Source: an uncultured Mollicutes bacterium | Lineage (GTDB): Bacteria; Bacillota_I; Bacilli_A; RFN20; CAG-826 | Assembly (NCBI GenBank): GCA_900540395.1 | Contig: UQFQ01000005.1 | Span: forward strand, 1-64,000 | Length of the DNA: 64,000 nucleotides | Reading direction: 5' to 3' | Part shown: one piece after another, positions 33,520 to 42,001 of the stretch | Position numbering within the stretch: position 1 is the stretch's first letter | Layout of the letters: each line of letters begins with the position of its first letter | Notes under the pieces: model-generated | The model's input: only the letters and a program-made list of their open reading frames with translations | Databases searched by the model: none | Told to the model about the DNA's origin: nothing | Program-made: the position numbers and the translations under genes

Positions 33520-34503
33520 ATGGCAAATTCACTAGAAGAAAATAGCATCAAGATTTCAGTATGTGTTGCGATACATGGAGTTGATAAATATCTAGGTAAA
33601 TGTTTAAAAAGTCTTCTAAATCAATCTAATTTTAATGATTATGAAGTCTTATTACTTCTTGATGATCCTTTAGAAGGCGACGAAATAATCGCTCAAAAAT
33701 ATGCTAATTTAGATAATCGCTTTAAGATCTATTATCTTAATTTTAAAGACCAAGGATTAGTTAGAAATTATGGATGCAAAGTTGCTAAAGGAGAATATAT
33801 TTATTTTGTTGATGGGGATGATTATCTTGAAAGAAATTGCTTAGCAAATTTTTATAGTGCAATTCAAAAAGAAAAGCCTGATATAGTAATTTCTAATTAT
33901 TATCTTGAAAAGAAAAATAAAAAGAAAAAAGCATTTATTCATTTAAAAGATAATTGTGATTATAAAACAAATATAAAATGGGCAAAAGCCATAGCTAGTG
34001 ATATTAAAATAAGAGGATATGTTTGGAATAAAATTTATCGTAGAGATTTTTTAATTGAACATAATATTAATTCACCTGAGGCACATTATTTTGTTGAAGA
34101 TATAGCTTTTAATTTTATTGCTTTTTTTAAAGCTAAAAAAATTATGGTAACATCTAAATATAACTATGTTTATGTTTTTAGAGAAAACTCATCATTACAT
34201 TTTGATCCATTTATTTTTATTAGAAAATATCTTAATTCTTTAGCCATTTTAAGATATTATTCACTTAACAATAATATTAAAAACTCCACAAATTTTAACT
34301 ATTTTTATAAAAAAGTTATGTTAATTATTTATGGCATACAAAATTTAAAATGCTTACAAATGTCTCTATTTAAATATATGAAGTTAATTAATAGCGAGAT
34401 TAATAAAATTAAAAAGTGTGACTTATCAACTTATTTAAATAACGAAAAATTTTTAGATACATACTATTTTCTTACCAAGGGGGAGAAGAGTGGAACAAAA
34501 TAA
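33520..34503 (+). CDS. Glycosyltransferase family 2 (GT-A fold)
   Basis: A 327-residue cytoplasmic GT2 enzyme. The Rossmann-like start ISVCVAIHGVDKYLGKCLKSLLNQS leads to the metal-binding YFVDGDDY (DxD) and a later VEDIAFN acid motif. The C-terminal part is helical and basic. It adds a sugar from a nucleotide donor to a surface glycolipid or polysaccharide; acceptor and sugar are unknown. TATATT lies eight nt before the ATG and there is no Shine-Dalgarno, suggesting a leaderless transcript. It overlaps the next glycosyltransferase gene by 14 nt, so both act in one pathway. Confidence 0.88.
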   Translation: MANSLEENSIKISVCVAIHGVDKYLGKCLKSLLNQSNFNDYEVLLLLDDPLEGDEIIAQKYANLDNRFKIYYLNFKDQGLVRNYGCKVAKGEYIYFVDGDDYLERNCLANFYSAIQKEKPDIVISNYYLEKKNKKKKAFIHLKDNCDYKTNIKWAKAIASDIKIRGYVWNKIYRRDFLIEHNINSPEAHYFVEDIAFNFIAFFKAKKIMVTSKYNYVYVFRENSSLHFDPFIFIRKYLNSLAILRYYSLNNNIKNSTNFNYFYKKVMLIIYGIQNLKCLQMSLFKYMKLINSEINKIKKCDLSTYLNNEKFLDTYYFLTKGEKSGTK

Positions 34504-35656
34504 AATTTATTGGTTTTTAGAACAATTAGAATTTCTAGGCGGAACTGAAACTGCAACTATTTCTATTGCAAATAAACTTTCTAATTTTTATGACATAACT
34601 TTAGTTGTATGTGGTAAAAAAGTTAATTCCATCCCTTATTTTATTGACCCTAAAATTAAAATAATTTTCTTAAATAATGATTATGTAACTAAGATTGATG
34701 AAAAAGTATTAAAAAAGTGGCATGAGAAAAAATATTTCCAAGTTATAATGATTTTTTTACGCCTATTATATTTTTGTTTATTTGGCAAGTATAAATTTAG
34801 AAGGAAAGTTTTAAAAAGGACTGGTCAAAATGATATTTTAATTGCTAGCAGCGATGATAATTATGCTATTATGCCAAAAAGAAGACATGTTATTTTTCAT
34901 TATCATTATAATGCTGAGCATTATTATTCATTTAGCGAACGCTTGATATCACTTTTTTACCATAAACCTGAATATTATGTTTTTTTAAGTAAAAATATTC
35001 GCGATGCTATTGCACGCAATAAAAAGGAAATACTTAATAAGTCAACATATATTGAAAATATGATTAAACTTAAACCAGTATTAAGAACAGAATATTTTAA
35101 TAATAACTTTATATTTTTAGGTCGCTATGCCGATCAAAAGAATCCATTGTTTTTAATTAAAGTAGCTAAAATTTTAAAAGAGAAAGGTTTAGATTTTAAA
35201 ATCAATTTTTATGGATCAGGGAAGCTTAAAGAGTTGATGCTTGAAAAGATAGATGAATACGAATTAACTCAGAATGTATTTATAAATTTTGAAGCAAAAG
35301 ATGTTAGTGAGGCTTTTAAGGATAAAGATTTATTGTTAATGTCTAGCAAGTTTGAAGGAATGCCTTTAGTTATTAATGAAGCTAATTCTCAAAGTGTTCC
35401 AGCTTTTACGACTTATTTTGGTAAGAATACCTTTGACGCAGTCCCAGATAAAGCAGGGGTAATTATCAATTCTTCAGATCCTAATGATTACGCTGAAGAA
35501 ATTATTAAGTTAGTTTCGGACAGGAGTAGACTTTTAAAATATAAAGAAGAAGCCTATAAAAATTCTTTAAAATATTCTGAAGAAGTTATCTTGAATAAAT
35601 GGTTAAATTTCTTGAAGCAATTTCAAGAAAATAATAAAACTAAATATGAATTATAA
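34490..35656 (+). CDS. Glycosyltransferase family 4 (GT-B fold)
   Basis: A 388-residue GT-B enzyme. The N-terminal domain begins YWFLEQLEFLGGTETATISIAN. The C-terminal donor-binding domain has FIFLGRYADQKNPLFLIKVA, GSGKLKE and the E-x7-E region SKFEGMPLVINEANS. It is a retaining glycosyl transferase, probably in the same surface-glycan pathway as the preceding gene. The start is GTG with GGGGGAGA five nt upstream, inside the end of the previous gene. It overlaps queH by 11 nt. Confidence 0.88.
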   Translation: MEQNKIYWFLEQLEFLGGTETATISIANKLSNFYDITLVVCGKKVNSIPYFIDPKIKIIFLNNDYVTKIDEKVLKKWHEKKYFQVIMIFLRLLYFCLFGKYKFRRKVLKRTGQNDILIASSDDNYAIMPKRRHVIFHYHYNAEHYYSFSERLISLFYHKPEYYVFLSKNIRDAIARNKKEILNKSTYIENMIKLKPVLRTEYFNNNFIFLGRYADQKNPLFLIKVAKILKEKGLDFKINFYGSGKLKELMLEKIDEYELTQNVFINFEAKDVSEAFKDKDLLLMSSKFEGMPLVINEANSQSVPAFTTYFGKNTFDAVPDKAGVIINSSDPNDYAEEIIKLVSDRSRLLKYKEEAYKNSLKYSEEVILNKWLNFLKQFQENNKTKYEL

Positions 35657-36251
35657 CGATTTATTTTTGCAAGAATATCGAGAAATTAGGAAAAAGGAAC
35701 ATAATCCAAAAATTTTAGTTCATGCTTGCTGTGGCGCTTGTTCAATTTATCCTCTTATTTTTCTTACCTATTTATTTGACGTTACTATTTTATATACAAA
35801 CTCTAACATTTATCCTAAAGAAGAATTTGATAAGCGATTATTAGCTTTAAAAAAACATATTAAATTTGTTAATGAAACTTTTAAAGTTAATATCAAACTA
35901 ATTGTCGACAGTTATGAATATGATGATTTTAGAAATAATCTAATTCCTTTTAAAGATGAAAAAGAAGGCGGGCGTCGTTGTAAAATTTGTATTTATAAAC
36001 GTATGAAACGACTTTTTAGATACGCAAAAGATTTTAACTTTAAATATGTATCTACAATAATGAGTATATCTCGAAATAAAGATGTAAATTATATTTCTCA
36101 AGTTTGTGAAAGACTAGAAAATGAAGAGATAAAATTTATTCACTTTGATTTTAAAAAGAACAATGGGCAAGATATCGGAGTTGAAATTGGAAAAGAAGAA
36201 GATATTTACCGCCAAGATTATTGTGGATGCGAGTTCTCTAAACCAATCTAA
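35646..36251 (+). CDS. queH: Epoxyqueuosine reductase QueH
   Basis: A 201-residue DUF208/QueH protein, the last enzyme of queuosine synthesis, reducing epoxyqueuosine-tRNA. The conserved cysteines are visible: CCGAC (28-32), C-x2-C at 112 and 115, and YRQDYCGCEFS (193, 195), which bind the Fe-S cluster and a second metal. It is the oxygen-independent alternative to QueG. It is the last gene of the glycosyltransferase operon, separated from queT-tgt-queA by about 3.5 kb. Together the four proteins make a complete preQ1-salvage route, with no de novo preQ0 genes in view. Confidence 0.93.
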   Translation: MNYNDLFLQEYREIRKKEHNPKILVHACCGACSIYPLIFLTYLFDVTILYTNSNIYPKEEFDKRLLALKKHIKFVNETFKVNIKLIVDSYEYDDFRNNLIPFKDEKEGGRRCKICIYKRMKRLFRYAKDFNFKYVSTIMSISRNKDVNYISQVCERLENEEIKFIHFDFKKNNGQDIGVEIGKEEDIYRQDYCGCEFSKPI

Positions 36252-36641
36252 AAATAATACTTCTATATTTGAAAACCATGCAAATATTAACTAAATTTTT
36301 AAAAATTGTGCTAAAAGCGATCTTATAAAAGGCTCTAAAAGATAAGCTACTTTAAATATTGATGCACTTGATTCTTAAGCTTTATAGGAAGGAAGCTAAG
36401 ACACTTAATATTTTAAAGAAAAATACAAATAGAAAAGGCAGTTAATTTTTCAAATTTACTTGCTCAAAAATTGAATTTTTAAATAATTGATGTAGTGCTT
36501 TTTAATATCAGTTTAAGTATTTTGCTACTTGTTAACTTGGCTAAGAAACTTGAGTTTATTTTTGTCTTTCACGCTGTTTACTATAAATATATATAAGGAT
36601 AATAGTAAAAATTTTATTTTCTACAAATTATAAATTTGCTA
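36252..36641. other. Intergenic segment without recognised features
   Basis: About 390 bp of AT-rich DNA between queH and the ribosomal protein promoter. I see no ORF with a ribosome binding site, no tRNA and no convincing terminator. An imperfect CTTAAGCTT/AAGCTAAG hairpin near 36377-36404 is the only structure. Confidence 0.5.
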
Positions 36642-36671
36642 TTGACTTGAAATATCGCTTTATAGTATTAT
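36642..36671 (+). promoter_or_regulatory. Promoter of the S10-spc-alpha ribosomal protein operon
   Basis: TTGACT (36642-36647), an 18-nt spacer and TATTAT (36666-36671). The start would be near 36678, at the beginning of the structured leader. An alternative -10 (TATAGT, 36661-36666) has too short a spacer. Confidence 0.7.
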
Positions 36672-36674
36672 TTT

Positions 36675-36773
36675 AAGGCTTACGGAAAAGTGATGAAATG
36701 CGAGATTGCTGATACACCCATAAGCGTTGTCATGATGATGTATCAGGTAACTCGTTATTGAGCCTTCCATAAG
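36675..36773 (+). promoter_or_regulatory. Structured leader of the S10 operon, candidate r-protein autoregulatory RNA
   Basis: CTTACGGAA (36679-36687) pairs with TTCCATAAG (36765-36773), with one C-A mismatch, closing a multibranched element. Inside it GCGAG pairs with CTCGT, and TGATACA (36710-36716) pairs with TGTATCA (36739-36745). An alternative AAGGCTTA/TGAGCCTT pairing could compete with the outer helix. It lies 28 nt before the rpsJ ATG. S10-operon leaders in other bacteria bind L4; the regulator here is an inference. Confidence 0.6.
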
Positions 36774-36800
36774 TTATGTAGTCGAAAGGAGAATGAATTC

Positions 36801-37112
36801 ATGGCAAAAGTTAAAAAGATTAGAGTTCGTTTACAAGCTTATGATCACAAGATTCTCGATATGAGCGTTTCTAAGATTGTAAATGCAATTACTAAGACAG
36901 GCGCAACAGTAGTCGGACCAATTCCACTACCAACAGAAAAACAAGTTTACACAATCTTAAGAGCTGTTCATAAGGACAAAGATTCACGTGAACAATTCGA
37001 GATTAGAACTCACAAGAGAATTATCGATATTCTCAATCCAAACAGCGATACAATCGATGCATTAAGAAGATTAGATCTTCCAAGTGGTGTTGATATCGAT
37101 ATCAAATTATAA
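36801..37112 (+). CDS. rpsJ: Ribosomal protein S10
   Basis: Component of the 30S head and, in other bacteria, NusE of transcription antitermination. The 103-residue sequence is full length, with VRLQAYDH at the start, the loop VVGPIPLPTEKQVYTILR and HKRIIDILNP. GAAAGGAG precedes the ATG. It is first of a long ribosomal protein cluster and follows the structured leader, so it should set the expression of the whole unit. Confidence 0.98.
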   Translation: MAKVKKIRVRLQAYDHKILDMSVSKIVNAITKTGATVVGPIPLPTEKQVYTILRAVHKDKDSREQFEIRTHKRIIDILNPNSDTIDALRRLDLPSGVDIDIKL

Positions 37113-37126
37113 AGGAGGTAAGGCAA

Positions 37127-37843
37127 ATGAAAGAAATCATCGGTAGAAAGATGGGTATGACTCAAGTCTACACTGAAGATGGAACAATGTATGCTGTTAC
37201 CGTTATCGAAGTCTTACCTAACGTTGTTACTCAAAAGAAAACAAAAGATCATGACGGATATGATGCAATTCAAATCGGTTATGAAGATAAGAAAGAAAAA
37301 TCCTTAAATAAATGCGAAAAAGGAATTTTCAAAAAGGCTAACGTCGCTACAAAAGAATTCTTATTCGAACTTAAAGGCGATGAAATGAACGGATTTGAAG
37401 TCGGACAAGAAATTAAAGCTGACTTATTCAAAGATGGAGAAATCATTGACGTAATCGGAACCAGCAAAGGTAGAGGTTACGCTGGTGTTATCAAAAGATG
37501 GGGATATAAGATTGGTCCTAAAGGACATGGATCTGGTTACCACAGACAACAAGGTTCATTCGCTAACAATGGTAGATGCAATAACCGTGTTATCCCAGGT
37601 AAAAAGATGTCTGGTCATATGGGAAATCAATCCGCAACAGTATTAAATCAAATTATTGTTAAAGTTGATGCTTCCAAGAACTACATCCTTGTTAGAGGTG
37701 GTGTTCCAGGATCTAAAAAATCCATCGTTAAGATTAGAAGTGCTGTCAAACCTTCCCTTCAAAATTACAAAGTTAAACCAGTAATTGATAGAAGCGTGAA
37801 AGTTGAAGCTGCTAGTGAAGCTCCAGCACAAGAAACTAAATAA
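37127..37843 (+). CDS. rplC: Ribosomal protein L3
   Basis: Early-assembly 50S protein near the peptidyl-transferase centre. It is 238 residues, about 28 more than usual, owing mainly to a C-terminal tail (KPVIDRSVKVEAASEAPAQETK). The core motifs IGRKMGMTQVY and SKGRGYAGVIKRWGYKIGPKGHGSGYHR are typical. AAAGGAGG upstream; 14 nt after rpsJ. Confidence 0.98.
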   Translation: MKEIIGRKMGMTQVYTEDGTMYAVTVIEVLPNVVTQKKTKDHDGYDAIQIGYEDKKEKSLNKCEKGIFKKANVATKEFLFELKGDEMNGFEVGQEIKADLFKDGEIIDVIGTSKGRGYAGVIKRWGYKIGPKGHGSGYHRQQGSFANNGRCNNRVIPGKKMSGHMGNQSATVLNQIIVKVDASKNYILVRGGVPGSKKSIVKIRSAVKPSLQNYKVKPVIDRSVKVEAASEAPAQETK

Positions 37844-37860
37844 ATTGAAGGGAGATAACT

Positions 37861-38484
37861 ATGGCAGATTTAAAACTTAAAGTATATTCCCAAGATGGTA
37901 AAGCAGTTTCTACAGTAAGCGTTTCAAAAGATGTCTTCGGAATTGAACCTCATAACCAATCAATGTTTGATGCAGTTATGACTTATCAAGCAAATTTAAG
38001 ACAAGCTACTGCAAAAACAAAAAAGAGATTTGAAGTTTCCGGTGGTGGTAAAAAACCATGGAGACAAAAAGGAACTGGTAGAGCAAGAGCTGGTTCAACA
38101 CGTTCACCAATCTGGGTTGGCGGTGGTACCGTCTTTGGTCCAACTGGTGTTCAAAACTTCAAAATTAAACAAAACAAAAAAGAACATAAACTTGCTTTAA
38201 AGAGTGCTTATAGCCAAATCGCTAAAACTGGACTTGTTATTCTTGATGAATTAAAAGTTTCTGGTAAAACAAAAGAAATGGTCGCCTTACTTAAAGCTTT
38301 CAATCTTGAAAACACAAAGACACTTATTATCTCAAGTGATCCACTCGTTCTTCAAGCTTGCCACAACTTAGCAAATGTCGCATTTAGAGTTGAAGGTAAT
38401 GTTAGCGTTTATGATCTTCTTAACTTTAATAAAGTTATTACAGTTAAAGATACTGTTAAGAAAATTGAGGAGGACCTTAAATAA
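37861..38484 (+). CDS. rplD: Ribosomal protein L4
   Basis: 50S exit-tunnel protein and, in several bacteria, the autoregulator of the S10 operon. It has 207 residues, with the tunnel loop motif KKPWRQKGTGRARAGSTRSP and GPTGVQNF. Its stop and the L23 start share a base (TAATG), so translation is coupled. A likely ligand for the operon leader RNA, by analogy only. Confidence 0.98.
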   Translation: MADLKLKVYSQDGKAVSTVSVSKDVFGIEPHNQSMFDAVMTYQANLRQATAKTKKRFEVSGGGKKPWRQKGTGRARAGSTRSPIWVGGGTVFGPTGVQNFKIKQNKKEHKLALKSAYSQIAKTGLVILDELKVSGKTKEMVALLKAFNLENTKTLIISSDPLVLQACHNLANVAFRVEGNVSVYDLLNFNKVITVKDTVKKIEEDLK

Positions 38485-38828
38485 TGGCTAGAAAGAAACA
38501 AGAAGTTGCTAAAGAAGAAGTTATCGTTAAAAAGGCAACTATCAGTGATTTCGATGTAATTATTGAACCTCTTATCACTGAAAAAAGCACAACTGAATCA
38601 CAAGAAAGAAACAAAGTTACTTTCATTGTTAAAAGTGATGCTAATAAAACTCAAATTAAAAACGCTATCCACAGAATTTATAACGTTAATGTAACAGGTG
38701 TTAACATCGTTAACGTCCCAAGCAAAAACGCTAGCCGTGGAAGTAGATATAAAGGAACAATCAGCGGATTTAAAAAAGCTGTTGTTACTATTAAAGAAGG
38801 CGAAACAATCAACCTTTTTGCTGAATAG
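38484..38828 (+). CDS. rplW: Ribosomal protein L23
   Basis: 50S protein at the tunnel exit, the docking site for SRP and trigger factor. It has 114 residues. The core begins at IIEPLITEKST (about 27), preceded by a charged N-terminal extension of about 20 residues (ARKKQEVAKEEVIVKKA). GAGGAGG lies in the end of rplD. Confidence 0.97.
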   Translation: MARKKQEVAKEEVIVKKATISDFDVIIEPLITEKSTTESQERNKVTFIVKSDANKTQIKNAIHRIYNVNVTGVNIVNVPSKNASRGSRYKGTISGFKKAVVTIKEGETINLFAE

Positions 38829-38856
38829 GAAAAAAACTTACTTATAGGAGAAAATT

Positions 38857-39690
38857 ATGTCTATTAAAAATTTTAAACCATATACTCCTTCAAGAAGAGC
38901 TATGACAACGCTCTCCTTCGATGAGATTACAAAAACAACTCCTGAAAAAAGTTTACTTGTCACATTAAAGAAGACTGGTGGAAGAAACCAACAAGGTGTT
39001 ATTACCACTCGTCATATTGGTGGCGGAAACAAAAGAAAATACAGAATTATTGACTTTAAGAGAAATAAGGATGGAGTTGTTGGCAAGGTTGCAGCTATTG
39101 AATACGATCCAAATAGAAACGCAAATATCGCTTTAATTCATTACTTAGATGGTGAAAAAAGATACATCATTCATCCAAAAGGACTTAAAGTTGGTGATAA
39201 GATTGTTTCTGGCGAAAATGTTGATATTGTCGTTGGAAACGCTTTACCACTCAAGAACATTCCAGAAGGTACCTTCATTCATAACGTTGAACTTAAACCA
39301 TTAAAAGGTGGTCAACTTTGTAGAAGCGCTGGCTGTTCTGCTCAAATTCTTGGTAAAGATGGTAAATATGTTATCTTAAGACTTCAAAGTGGTGAAACCC
39401 GTAAGGTCTTAGGAGATTGTAAAGCTACTATCGGAGTTGTTGGCAATGAAGATTGGAACTTAGTCAACTTCGGTAAAGCTGGTAAAAATAGATGGTATGG
39501 TATTAGACCTACTGTTAGAGGTAGCGCTATGAACCCACCAGATCACCCACACGGTGGTGGTGAAGGTAAGTGTCCTGTTGGTAGAGATGCACCACGTACA
39601 CCTTGGGGTAAGAGAGCACTTGGTGTTAAGACAAGAAAAGCTAAGAAAGCTTCTTCAAAATTAATCATCAAGAGAAAGAACGATAAATAG
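38857..39690 (+). CDS. rplB: Ribosomal protein L2
   Basis: 50S protein essential for subunit joining and peptidyl transfer. It has 277 residues, normal length, with NNQGVITTRHIGGG-like (RNQQGVITTRHIGGG), AMNPPDHPHGGGEGK and PWGKRALGVKTR motifs. The conserved peptidyl-transferase-centre loop containing His is intact. ATAGGAG precedes the ATG. Confidence 0.98.
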   Translation: MSIKNFKPYTPSRRAMTTLSFDEITKTTPEKSLLVTLKKTGGRNQQGVITTRHIGGGNKRKYRIIDFKRNKDGVVGKVAAIEYDPNRNANIALIHYLDGEKRYIIHPKGLKVGDKIVSGENVDIVVGNALPLKNIPEGTFIHNVELKPLKGGQLCRSAGCSAQILGKDGKYVILRLQSGETRKVLGDCKATIGVVGNEDWNLVNFGKAGKNRWYGIRPTVRGSAMNPPDHPHGGGEGKCPVGRDAPRTPWGKRALGVKTRKAKKASSKLIIKRKNDK

Positions 39691-39708
39691 AGAAAGGAGT
39701 GAGATATA

Positions 39709-40017
39709 ATGGCACGTAGTTTAAAAAAAGGACCATTTGTTGACGAAAGCTTAATGAAAAAAGTTGAAGCTTTAAATAAAGCCAACAAAAAGCAAGTCAT
39801 TAAAACATGGCAAAGAAGAAGTACAATCTTCCCAGAATTCGTTGAACACACTTTCGCTGTTTATAACGGACATACATTCATTACAGTCTATGTAACTGAA
39901 GATATGGTTGGACACAAATTAGGTGAATTTGCTCCAACAAGAACATATAAAGGCCACTTCGGTAATAACGCTGAAGATAAGGCAGCAGCTATGAAAGCCG
40001 CTGGTATTAAAAAATAA
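39709..40017 (+). CDS. rpsS: Ribosomal protein S19
   Basis: 30S head protein binding 16S rRNA with S13. It has 102 residues, opening ARSLKKGPFVDESLMKKVE, followed by WQRRSTIFPEFVEHTFAVYNG and HKLGEFAPTRTYKGH. The C-terminus has a short extension (NNAEDKAAAMKAAGIKK). GAAAGGAG ribosome binding site; typical place between L2 and L22. Confidence 0.98.
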   Translation: MARSLKKGPFVDESLMKKVEALNKANKKQVIKTWQRRSTIFPEFVEHTFAVYNGHTFITVYVTEDMVGHKLGEFAPTRTYKGHFGNNAEDKAAAMKAAGIKK

Positions 40018-40030
40018 GTAGGAGGAAGTT

Positions 40031-40660
40031 ATGGCAGAAGCAAAGAAAACTACTAAAAAAGTAGCAGAAACTGAAACTGAAAAAGAAGTTAAAAAACCAG
40101 CAGCTAAAAAGACAACTGCAAAGAAAACAACTTCAACAACTGCTAAGAAAACAACCAAGAAAGCTGCTGAAAAAGTAGAAGAAACAAAGGTTGAAACAGT
40201 TGAAAAAGCTCCAAAAACTAAAAAGGAAGAAAAAGCTGAAGTCAAAGCTGCTAAAAAAGAAGCTAAGGCTACTAAAAAGGCTGAAAAAGCAGAAGCTAAG
40301 AAAGCACCTGTTAAACCAACAGTTACTGAAGCTCATGCAAAAGCAATCGGTGTTAAATGCACTCCAAGAAAAGCAAGACTTGTTATTGATCTTGTTAGAG
40401 GAAAAGATTGCGATGAAGCCCTTGGAATCCTTAACAATGTTAATCACAAAGCTTCAACTCCTGTTGCAAAACTTATTAAGTCAGCAATGGCAAATGCAAC
40501 AAATAACTTCAATATGAACGAAGATAAATTATATGTTGCATCAATCCAAGCAAGTGATGGCATTAAAATGAGAAGATATTTACCACGTGCTAAAGGAAGT
40601 GCTAGTGGTTTAGTCAAGAGATTCTGTAACATCTTCGTTACAGTTAAAGAAAGAAATTAA
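40031..40660 (+). CDS. rplV: Ribosomal protein L22 with a 100-residue basic N-terminal extension
   Basis: The C-terminal 110 residues (from about 100) are a normal L22: AIGVKCTPRKARLVIDLVRGK, then MRRYLPRAKGSASGLVKR. L22 lines the exit tunnel. The first 100 residues are low-complexity Lys/Ala/Thr/Glu (KKTTKK, AAKKTTAKKTT, KAEKAEAKKAP), like histone-H1-type tails and surely disordered. The extension is part of the gene: TAGGAGGAAG precedes the ATG at 40031 and no ribosome binding site precedes the core. Its first codons are nearly identical to those of rplE. The function of the tail is unknown; rRNA binding is likely from charge. Confidence 0.96.
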   Translation: MAEAKKTTKKVAETETEKEVKKPAAKKTTAKKTTSTTAKKTTKKAAEKVEETKVETVEKAPKTKKEEKAEVKAAKKEAKATKKAEKAEAKKAPVKPTVTEAHAKAIGVKCTPRKARLVIDLVRGKDCDEALGILNNVNHKASTPVAKLIKSAMANATNNFNMNEDKLYVASIQASDGIKMRRYLPRAKGSASGLVKRFCNIFVTVKERN

Positions 40661-40671
40661 GGAGTGAAAAT

Positions 40672-41364
40672 ATGGGTCAAAAAGTTAATCCAGTAGGAAT
40701 GAGAATTGGTCTTAACAAGAACTGGAACTCAAGATGGTTTGCTGAAGACAAAGATTATTCACGTTTCTTAGTTGAAGATATTAAAATCAGAGAATTTCTT
40801 GAAGCTAAAATTGGTAAAGATTCTCAACTCTCACATGTTGAAATTGAAAGAAAAAAGAACGATAAAGGCTACTTTGTAAGAGTTATCGTTTGTGTTGCAA
40901 AACCTGGTACCGTTATTGGTCAAAAAGGTGAAAACATTAATAAGCTTACAGATGCTTTAGTTAAGATGCTTCATTGCTCAGTCAAGATTGATGTTGTCGA
41001 AGTTAAACAACCATATCTTGATGCTCGCATTGTTGCTGATCAAATCTGTGCTCAACTTGAAGCTCGTGCTTCCTTCAGAATTGTTCAAAAGAAAGCCATT
41101 GCTCAAGTTAGAAAAGCAGGAGCTAAAGGCTGTAAAACAGAAGTTTCCGGAAGACTTGCCGGAGCTGATATTGCTCGTAGCGAAGGCTATAAAGAAGGAA
41201 CAATGGCTATTAACACATTAACTAGCGACATCGACTATTCTTGTAGAGAAGCTATGACCACCTATGGCAAACTCGGCGTTAAAGTTTGGATCTGCCGTGG
41301 TGAAAAAGAAATTAATTCAAAGCTTAGTGAACCTGAGACAAATAGTCGCAAGAAAGGAGAATAA
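40672..41364 (+). CDS. rpsC: Ribosomal protein S3
   Basis: 30S protein at the mRNA entry site. It has 230 residues, opening GQKVNPVGMRIGLNKNWNSRWFA, with the KH-domain motif GTVIGQKGENINKL and LDARIVADQICAQLEARASFR. The C-terminal tail is short and charged. AAGGAG precedes the ATG. Confidence 0.98.
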   Translation: MGQKVNPVGMRIGLNKNWNSRWFAEDKDYSRFLVEDIKIREFLEAKIGKDSQLSHVEIERKKNDKGYFVRVIVCVAKPGTVIGQKGENINKLTDALVKMLHCSVKIDVVEVKQPYLDARIVADQICAQLEARASFRIVQKKAIAQVRKAGAKGCKTEVSGRLAGADIARSEGYKEGTMAINTLTSDIDYSCREAMTTYGKLGVKVWICRGEKEINSKLSEPETNSRKKGE

Positions 41365-41366
41365 CT

Positions 41367-41786
41367 ATGTTACAACCAAAAAGAACAAAGTATAGACGTC
41401 CACATATCATCAGATATGAAGGATTATCTAAAGGTGGTAATACTGTTGCTTTCGGCGAATTCGGTCTCCAAGCAACTAGCGGAAATTGGGTAAGCGACAG
41501 ACAAATTGAAGCTTGCAGAGTCGTCTTATCAAGATATACAAAACGTGAAGGTAAAATTTATATTAGAATTTTCCCACACTTAGCAAAAACTAAAAAACCA
41601 GCCGAAGTCCGTATGGGTTCCGGTAAAGGTAATCCAGAATACTGGGTCGCAGTCGTTAAAAAGAATAGAGTTATGTTTGAAATTGGTGGTGTTGCTCCTG
41701 AAATCGCTAAAGAAGCATTACGTCAAGCCAGTTACAAATTACCACTTAATACAAAAATTGTTGAAAAAGCAAAGGAGGCTAAATAG
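41367..41786 (+). CDS. rplP: Ribosomal protein L16
   Basis: 50S protein contacting tRNA at the A site. It has 139 residues, with LQPKRTKYRRPH, FGEFGLQATSGNWV and RMGSGKGNPEYWVAVV motifs. The conserved arginine region is intact. GAAAGGAG ribosome binding site lies at the end of rpsC, 2 nt spacing between genes. Confidence 0.98.
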   Translation: MLQPKRTKYRRPHIIRYEGLSKGGNTVAFGEFGLQATSGNWVSDRQIEACRVVLSRYTKREGKIYIRIFPHLAKTKKPAEVRMGSGKGNPEYWVAVVKKNRVMFEIGGVAPEIAKEALRQASYKLPLNTKIVEKAKEAK

Positions 41787-41789
41787 TTT

Positions 41790-41999
41790 ATGAAGATTAA
41801 AGACGTTAGAGAAATGTCTTCTGAAGAATTAAATAATCAAGTTTACTCCTTAAAAGAACAATTATTCAACTTAAGAAGAAAGAAAGCAGTCGGTCAACTC
41901 GAAAACTTAAGTGAAATTAAGAGAGTTAGAAAAGATATTGCTCGTGTATACACTGTATTAAGAGAAAGAGAACTCGGCATGAGTAAGGAAGGTAAGTAA
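41790..41999 (+). CDS. rpmC: Ribosomal protein L29
   Basis: 50S tunnel-exit protein next to L23. It has 69 residues, two helices: VREMSSEELNNQVYSLKEQLFNLRRKKAVGQLEN and IKRVRKDIARVYTVLRERE. AAAGGAGG in the end of rplP. Length normal. Confidence 0.97.
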   Translation: MKIKDVREMSSEELNNQVYSLKEQLFNLRRKKAVGQLENLSEIKRVRKDIARVYTVLRERELGMSKEGK

Positions 42000-42001
42000 T
42001 T

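Noticed and set aside
36252..36641. A tRNA or small RNA gene before the ribosomal protein cluster
   Set aside because: No T-loop sequence (GGTTCRAAT) or cloverleaf pairing found on either strand by eye.
40133..40447. Long open frames opposite and shifted within the L22 gene
   Set aside because: They are shadows of the Lys/Ala codon repeat (AAG/GCT read as Cys/Phe/Ser or Leu/Lys runs) and have no ribosome binding site.
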